64,000 nt of DNA from contig MNCI01002682.1 of NCBI GenBank assembly GCA_015680685.1, positions 1,073,037 through 1,137,036 on the forward strand, written 5' to 3'. The translations under genes and the position numbers were made by a program. The stretch comes from Gnetum montanum. Taxonomy: Eukaryota > Streptophyta > Gnetopsida > Gnetales > Gnetaceae. Within the stretch, counting starts at the first letter, position 1; the number at the start of each line of letters is the position of its first letter. Shown here piece after piece: positions 58,141 through 64,000 of the stretch. The notes beneath the pieces are model-generated. The model was not told the origin of the DNA and made no database searches. It was given only the letters and a program-made list of their open reading frames with translations.

Positions 58141-59060
58141 GCGATGCCGAACAATATGAATGGAATTGGCTACCAAGGTATTTTAATAAAAAAAGATGAT
58201 ACTGAACGTTAAGTAGCATTAAACCCAAGTTCCGTAGAAAACCATTTGCAGGAATTGGGAAACAAATTCAACTTCAGTGATAAATCACGTTGTTCTGCAT
58301 CATCTAAATTAAAATCATTCAGAACAAATATCATACACATTCCTGCCATCAATCATCCTCCTAGAGCACCGTACTTGTAAAATAAATCTTACACCTACGC
58401 TACACTGCATAAGAAAACATTAATCGTGTCTTCAGTCTCTCCAAAAATGCAAACAAGATCAATCATGGCCTGCAACTTGAGCAAATGTCTGCGGTTGGAA
58501 ATTACGACAGCATTGATGTGTGTCGCCATTTTCACTGGACGTAGAAAACAGAAATCACAGGTACTCTAGCAGCACACAGTATCAGGAAGATCCGGCCAAG
58601 AACCAGAAAGAAGGGAAGGAGAATGAGCCTACTGGCTGCATTTCCAACGAAAGAAGTAGATTCCCGTCGCTTTTGCAGGCTCCCGCGGTGCTTACGAATC
58701 TTGCGAGTATTATTTCTGGTAAAAGCAACACCAACTGCCGATGGTTAGTCTGGAAGGCTGTCGGCATGTCCGGGCAAGGTCGTTTCGGTGCCTGCTTCGA
58801 TTGGAAAGGGTCTGAGAATATCAGTACGCAGCGACCGAGATAGACCTAACAGTAGAGCCGGAGGAGATTTTCTGTGGCAGAAAGAGCGAGAGAGTTTTTT
58901 ACGGAACGCGTGGCGCATAGTGGCAGCAACCGGACACAGAGCACCACACGCCAACATCACCGAATGCAGCGGCAGGGCGTTGTTCTGCAGTGGCAGTCCA
59001 TGATTATGGTTCTGGCTAAGATCGGCACAGGCCGGAATAATTGGAGTGACGATACATCAT
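58140..59060. other. GC-richer island, possible gene fragment
   Basis: CpG-containing, clearly GC-richer than both sides. On the minus strand an ATG in good plant context (AAAATGGCG) at 58529-58527 opens about 44 codons (MATHINAVVISNRRHLLKLQ and on), and upstream overlapping frames at 58960-58745 and 58767-58582 are open but overlap each other. On the plus strand a 107-codon frame runs at 58520-58843. None matches a family I recognise. It sits inside the noncoding region of element E, so it arrived by insertion: a captured host exon, a promoter region or another transposon are all possible. Confidence 0.35.
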
Positions 59061-59119
59061 AATGGTACGGGGTTATGGGGTTCTTGAGCCTAGATTTTAG
59101 GAGGAATTATTTTCATCAA

Positions 59120-59560
59120 AAATTTTGAATGAATACGGGTGTGGGACCCCAAAAGAGAATTTTATTAATTAAATGAGATTAAGTACATGATCAACATCTG
59201 AACATATTGATGGTTAAATAAGGAGAAGAACAATGTGAAATGTAGATGTTGAAGGAAAACATCTTGATACATAATCCTTCATAGGGTGTGGGAGTACATT
59301 CCAAAGAGCAACCTCATGCTAGGAATCAATAAGAACTATGAGTTAATAAGACCAGGGAACAACAGAGAACTAAAAATGCTCAAAATTATGATGAGACACC
59401 CGATGTAGTAGATTGAGATGAGGAAGAGTGCATGAATTGGTGTATCTGCACCAACGTTGCAAACAATAAAATAATGATTAGTATCCAACTTTAACTTAGA
59501 AGTGTGAGATATAATTTGGAAATGCCCAAGGCAAAGAATTTGAAATTTTGAATGAATACG
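59120..59560. repeat. About 400-base segment between 18-base direct repeats
   Basis: AAATTTTGAATGAATACG occurs exactly at 59120-59137 and again at 59543-59560. The length fits a target-primed insertion such as a SINE or a truncated LINE, but no poly(A), A/B box or RT motif is obvious in the insert. Confidence 0.5.
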
Positions 59561-59863
59561 AGGGGTTCGACCATTGATGCCAAAACTGTGCTCGGATATT
59601 GGATATAATTGCTATTGCATAGCATTTTCTTTTAATGTTTTTTGCACCTTCAAATCCTTCAACTTTTTGATGATTTGGACAGACAAAAGTGGGTGGGAGG
59701 CAGGGAGCAATCCATGGGTCCCAAGGACAAGAAAGATGGACAAATACAAATATTACACATACATTTCTTATCTCTATTTGTGTAATTGCAAATTCTTCAA
59801 GTTGCTACTTCAATTGTACGTGAGAGGTGCAAAACTTATGGACATCCAAAATTCAAATGCTTT

Positions 59864-59882
59864 GATATATATATATATATAT
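59864..59882. repeat. (TA)n microsatellite
   Basis: About nine TA units in an AT-rich setting. Confidence 0.9.
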
Positions 59883-60168
59883 TCATTGGATAGTTATCTT
59901 CGTAACATTTATCAAATCTGGATTTTATTTCTCTTAAAGTTGTAACTTTCCATCACTGTAACTCCTTAGGATAGTTACAACTAAAACTTTAAGATATTTG
60001 TAGCTAATTTTGATTTTCTATTACCAAGACGACAATTGCCAAATGTGGCTTAAAATTCTTATTACTTACATGGAAGTTATAACTCCCAAGGAAGTTATAA
60101 ATTTATATTTCTAAGATATTTGTAACATCCTTAACTTCTTATGATTGTTGTAACTACCTAAAGACACT

Positions 60169-60176
60169 ATAAAAAG
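60169..60176 (+). promoter_or_regulatory. Strong TATA box in unclassified region
   Basis: CACTATAAAAAGGC, with repeated GTTAYAACT words upstream (AGTTACAACT, AGTTATAACTCCC, GAAGTTATAA). This looks like an LTR promoter of another retroelement family, but no gene follows. Confidence 0.4.
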
Positions 60177-61450
60177 GCTTTAAGGTAGAATGAAAAGGAG
60201 GTAGGAGCATACTTAGAAGCAACTTGAAGATTGTAAGAGCATGGCATGCTAAAAGACATCAATTCAGCTACTTTGTTTTAATCTTATGAGTTCACTTTTT
60301 CCCATTTTGTTTTAGTTTCTTAGCTAATAATTTAAATAGTATCATGCTCAGCATTTAATTTTGGGATTTTGGGCAATATTAGACTCCTATTAAGATTTTC
60401 TATAGAAGAGCTTATGTTGTTGAAAAGCCTTAAGAGTAATTTAATAGTAATGTCTTAACAAAATTGCCTGTTTTGAGCATAGAGGATTTAGGAAAATCTT
60501 TGATACTTTGATGGGACTCAAATAGCTTCATTATTTTTTAAAGTTGATTTCCTTAGTGTTTCAATCAAGAAATTGTCAAATTTTTTGAAAACTCTGTTGA
60601 ATGCAATCTTTGACAACTATTAACTAGCCAAAATAGAGACTTGTACTTTGTAGTTTACATAGCAATTTTTGGTAGTATAATAATATTGTCTTTATGAAAT
60701 TGTTTGTTGAGCTTAGAAAGTTTGAATAATTTGTAGTTATTGAGTTAGGAATAGCTTTATTGTGAAGTGTTTACTTGTGTTGATTTGTCTTGCTTAAATA
60801 TTTGAGGTTTAACACAAATCTACTTTCTTTTCTTTTCTGTTTTTAACTCTATTGAGTCTCACTCTATTTCTAGTTTTCTTGTGGAACTTTTTCTTTGAGA
60901 GAAATTAGGAGTAGAATAGCATAATTATGCTTAAATGTTATTGCAAAATTTTACTTGTTACAAATAATGTATTATAGGGACTATATAGACTAGGTGATTT
61001 GACAAAATAGGAATCTCAAACAACTTATAGTATTTAACAAAGATAGCCGAATCTCTTTTATGATAGCTAGTTACAGTTTTATATAAAACCCAATTATTTT
61101 AACATACACAATAGCAAAACACATACTAATGTCTAGTACATTTCATAACTACTAAGTTTATTTGGAGGTATCTGGACCTTGGTGTTGCTAGAGATCAACA
61201 AACACCTAAACCTTGTTCAAAGAAGCTTTTTGGTAGCCCAATCCCAAATAATTGCCAATAGAAGGGTTAGGTGATTTTAATTAATTATATCATACAAATA
61301 ACAAGAACTATTATTTGGAGTGATGAAAAGATGCTCATTTCTCAAGTAGAAAGCTTGAGTTTGAAGAGATTAGGCTTTCACTCCTCTAATGACTATCTTA
61401 GGATGCCACTTGGTAGGATGAGCATTGTGGCTTCAAGTGATAATCTTTTT

Positions 61451-62160
61451 TAATATTATACAAATGATGCATATTGTGTTCATGTGTTAGGTACCTCATA
61501 CACTTAACTCTTCTTTTCTAATTTTATTGTATTGTTTCATCTCACTTCTTCATTATGACTTTGAATTTTCAAGTACGTAATAATATGATATGAATATTTG
61601 TAGTTGACTGATATGCATTCCTTTCACTTATAATCATATTGATATTTAACTACAAGGGTGCCTATGCATGATTGGTTTGTGGTTATTCAAGGATAAAAAA
61701 GGTAATAGCTTCCTATGGGAAGGATCCACTTGAATAGCTTTTATTAGTACTTGATCACACAAATGTCTCGTGATCGAGTACAACATGATTTTTCAAACGA
61801 TTATGCAACAAATTTTTAAAATTCAATTAAATGACTTTCATTAATGACTCTGGTGCATTTGTAATAATTTTAATATCCTTTTCAATGATTTTTGTTAAAT
61901 TTTGATTTGTCAAGAACTTAAAACTTCACGTGTAACACATTTAAGGACATATGTTGGCATTCTAATTTGTCCTATATGGTTCAAAAAGTGCTAAGATACT
62001 TTAAAAACAACAAAAGTGGACTTTCTAACTTGAAATGTTAAGAAAAATCCAAGTTAAATACATTATGCATATGTAGATTTATATACACATTGGATTAAGT
62101 ATGCACATATGTTTATGCATATATATGTATGTGTAGAGAAAAATAAGTTTATAAATATGT
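61451..62160 (+). repeat. Element E noncoding region, second part, with promoter-like end
   Basis: It resumes alignment with C near 27230 and includes the conserved box at 61708-61732. The end, 62095-62160, has TATGCACATATG and TATGCATATATATG palindromic words followed by TTTATAAATATGTG, a TATA-like motif just before the 3' ORF. This would be a decayed counterpart of the internal promoter segments in C, D and F. Confidence 0.5.
61708..61732 (+). promoter_or_regulatory. Conserved noncoding box (element E)
   Basis: GCTTCCTATGGG followed by AAGGATCCACTTG, the E version of the box in C, D and F. Confidence 0.55.
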
Positions 62161-63370
62161 GATGGAAGAGGATTCATTTTCTTCATTTCAAGCTCAAATT
62201 GCAGTGGAAGTTGTTGCTTCTAAGAGTACCACACCTTCCCAAAGTCATGTCTTGCTTGTCTAGAATCCAATTGCACCCATTCTTCTATCATTACACACTT
62301 GAAGTTGTCATCTAATAGTTGGGGATAGCTAAAGTGAAAAATTTTAAATTCTTTCAAGGTCCTAACATTTAAAATTAAGGTAAAATATGATAAATTAAGT
62401 GCTTTAGGATGCCTAACTTAATGAAAAATAAAATTTTGAAAATAGTACATTGATAAATGATCCTAACCACAAGGCTTAAGAAGGGTAATCATGTCAAAGT
62501 TATCAACTATTAAGCCTAAATAACCTAGCACTAAAGTGTTAATAAATTGATTGCAAATGACACTAAAGTATAGATTAGGGCCACATAGATCAAGTGTGAC
62601 AATATCTTAAACAAAAACCGATGTAATAGTTCAAAGAGTAACAAGTATAGTTTAACGTTAGAGTGGATGTCCTTAAGCGTAAGGTTAAATTAGACATGAA
62701 GATTCAAGAAGAAGCAAATCCATCACAAACCCTGCAGAATGCTTCCATAAGACTTTAAGTGACTCTATCAAAGAATCTAATCTAATTCATCAAGGCATAA
62801 TAGGTGCAGAGGAACATCTCAATGGACCTAAAGTTTGCCTCTATCTTTGAGCTTACATTGGAAGATGTTAAAACCATAATGCAAGCATCGCTAATGTCTA
62901 CCATCATCACTAGTAGTGATAAATGGTAGGCCACCATAACATGTCTATTTTGGAAGAATTGATAATATAATTACATGGTCAAAATCAACGAGATCTTGAT
63001 ATCAAATATAGTTGAGGCTATTGTTGATGGAATAGGATTTCTGCCATGATTTCCTTAAAAAAAAGAATGGATCAAGGCTATGTTTGACATATATACTAAA
63101 GAATAAAAGGACATGAGCTTATCAGAGAATATTATGTTTAAAATCATCACATGTGGTCTTTAACGATGTAGTATAGCATTATGGGTTCATTTTATACATG
63201 AGTTATGATGGTTCTTAAAGAAGTTGTTGAGACTAATCCTTCATACCTAATGTTCATGGAAATTGAATGTAGATTCTATGAGAACAAGATGGGTTAGAAG
63301 ACTTATTTCCATGCCTCATCAGGAAGCTTTTTGCTAAGATAGGCATCGTAGGTTACAACGTGCTATTAGA
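62161..63370 (+). pseudogene. 3' ORF of element E, decayed
   Basis: Starts near ATGGAAGAGGATTC at 62163. The central block near 62830-63030 reads FASIFELTLEDV, then TITCLFWKN, then MVKINEILISNIVEAIVDGI, which follows FGSFLE...LLFWNN...MVKIKDILVSYSVQAIAEVL in C. Further on, a CHASSGSFLLR-like stretch near 63315 may correspond to the CLIRKLY part of C. Stops are frequent. The ORF is cut or loses identity at about 63370. Confidence 0.6.
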
Positions 63371-63814
63371 GTTGTCACATCCTAAAAATTAAACTTAAAT
63401 CCATTATGGTTAATCTTAACATAATACTTAATTAAAACTTAGTACAACAATTTCTCAAGCATAATACACATTACATTACATTAGAGTACAATGCTTACTA
63501 GAATACATGATATTACAAGAAAATTTCAACTTAACCCTTTAGTAAACTTGGGTTCGAGCATTATAATCATAGAATACAAATCAAGAATTTAAAAGTCTTC
63601 AAGCATGTGTAACTCCATAGTTATTCTTCTCCTTTATTTCTAGAGCTAGCTCCCACACCATCTACATGCATCATTCATGTAGGAAGAGTTATTACTTTCC
63701 AAGAATATAGAACTTTACTTATTATTCCTTGGAGAACATGACTATAGTAAGCTATCATAGTTGCAACAAAAATGTTAGTATGCATCCTTAGACTATTGTA
63801 ATATCAACTTTTAC
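63371..63814. other. Unclassified, possible LTR start
   Basis: TGTCACATCCTAAAAATT at 63373 resembles the start of many plant LTRs. No further support. The stretch is AT-rich and without coding signal up to the LTR at 63815. Confidence 0.3.
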
Positions 63815-64000
63815 TGATGAGTGGCGAGGTACCCCTACACTCAACCATACGAATACAAGCGTAACACACGCGATCCGGTCAAACTCCGCAGACTAAGTGC
63901 CTACACGCCTCATGGAACAATTAAGGTTAATTATTCGTTGTCTTCCCAGACTTGTATTTTTCACGGTGTATGGTTAAGTAAGTTCGAGGTATATGATTTT
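63815..64000 (-). repeat. Athila-like LTR, minus strand, cut by window end
   Basis: TGATGAGTGGCGAGGTACCCC is the reverse complement of the D-type LTR end, and the following 170 bases match the U5 side of D (GAATACAAGCG, CGATCCGGTCAAACTCCGCAG). No primer site lies to its left, so it is either the outer end of the 3' LTR of a minus-strand element extending right, or a solo LTR. Confidence 0.88.

Larger units (their letters stand above)
59061..61450. other. Unclassified AT-rich insertion within element E
   Basis: No coding motif was found on either strand. It contains an 18-base direct repeat (59120 and 59543), a TA microsatellite (59864), GTTAYAACT words at 59950-60100 and a strong TATA box at 60169. 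The latter resemble the U3 and promoter of another LTR family, but no ends could be fixed. A plus-strand frame at 59574-59945 has no recognised motif. Confidence 0.4.
9761..63370 (+). mobile_element. Ancient Athila-like element E, interrupted by at least seven insertions
   Basis: The pieces left after removing the insertions keep the order of one Athila-like element: LTR and primer site (to 10856), gag (10857-11331 and 18234-19040), gag-protease linker (32245-32357), protease (35338-35909 and 42677-42944), post-protease (44380-44420), RT (53431-54752), RNase H and integrase (55618-57260), noncoding region (57261 to about 58140 and about 61450-62146), 3' ORF (62161-63370). Each junction agrees with alignment to B or C, and most insertions carry target duplications. 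The left LTR start is approximate. No 3' LTR of E is visible, so its right end lies outside or has been lost. Confidence 0.7.

Noticed and set aside
63373-63814. Separate LTR element starting TGTCACATCC
   Set aside because: Only the first ten bases look LTR-like; no other end, promoter or duplication supports it, so it is left as unclassified.
1-64000. CRISPR arrays, tRNA or rRNA genes, bacterial operons
   Set aside because: No regularly spaced repeats, no cloverleaf with A and B boxes and no rRNA-like GC-rich blocks were noticed; the content is plant transposon sequence.

Overview
This window looks like heterochromatic, repeat-dense nuclear DNA of a seed plant, most likely a conifer. It is AT-rich and I see no intact host gene, rRNA or tRNA. 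Nearly everything recognisable is transposable-element sequence: Athila-lineage Ty3/gypsy elements (tRNA-Asp-type primer site, extra ORF after pol), a plant RTE-type LINE and a Penelope-like element. Penelope-like elements in plants are best known from conifers (the Dryad group), which is the main reason for the conifer call. All identifications come from reading translations and aligning copies by eye; no database search was run.

Layout. Positions 745-3049 are the 3' end and 3' LTR of element G. Positions 3050-5810 hold nothing recognisable. Positions about 5811-9110 are a Penelope-like retroelement with an RGG-rich upstream segment. From about 9761 to at least 63370 I infer one very old Athila-like element (E) that has been opened repeatedly by later insertions. 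In order these are: B (11332-18233, internally deleted), C (19041-32244, full-length gag-pol plus a 3' ORF, perfect target duplication), an RTE-type LINE on the minus strand (32358-35337), D (35910-42676, gag and 3' ORF but no pol), a solo LTR of another family (42945-44379), F (44421-53430, minus strand, gag and 3' ORF but no pol), an antisense solo LTR of the G family (54753-55617), and about 3.3 kb of unclassified DNA with a GC-richer island (about 58140-61450). A minus-strand LTR begins at 63815 and runs off the window. Between insertions the pieces of E stay in gag-PR-RT-RH-IN-3' ORF order.

How the parts work. The elements follow LTR, Asp-type primer site, gag with a zinc knuckle, protease, RT, RNase H, integrase, a long noncoding region, a 3' ORF ending in coiled coil, a G-rich polypurine tract, LTR. 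The most interesting pattern is in front of the 3' ORF. In C, D and F this place carries a copy of the short-repeat U3 sequence of that same element's LTR, with a TATA box in C and F. In C and D the ORF's ATG sits directly after a TACTAAY...AG motif resembling a plant branch point and splice acceptor. A box containing GGACCCACTTG lies further upstream in five elements. This suggests the 3' ORF has its own U3-derived promoter and/or a spliced RNA. No ORF here is intact; all are broken by stop codons, mostly at ancestral Gln and Trp codons.
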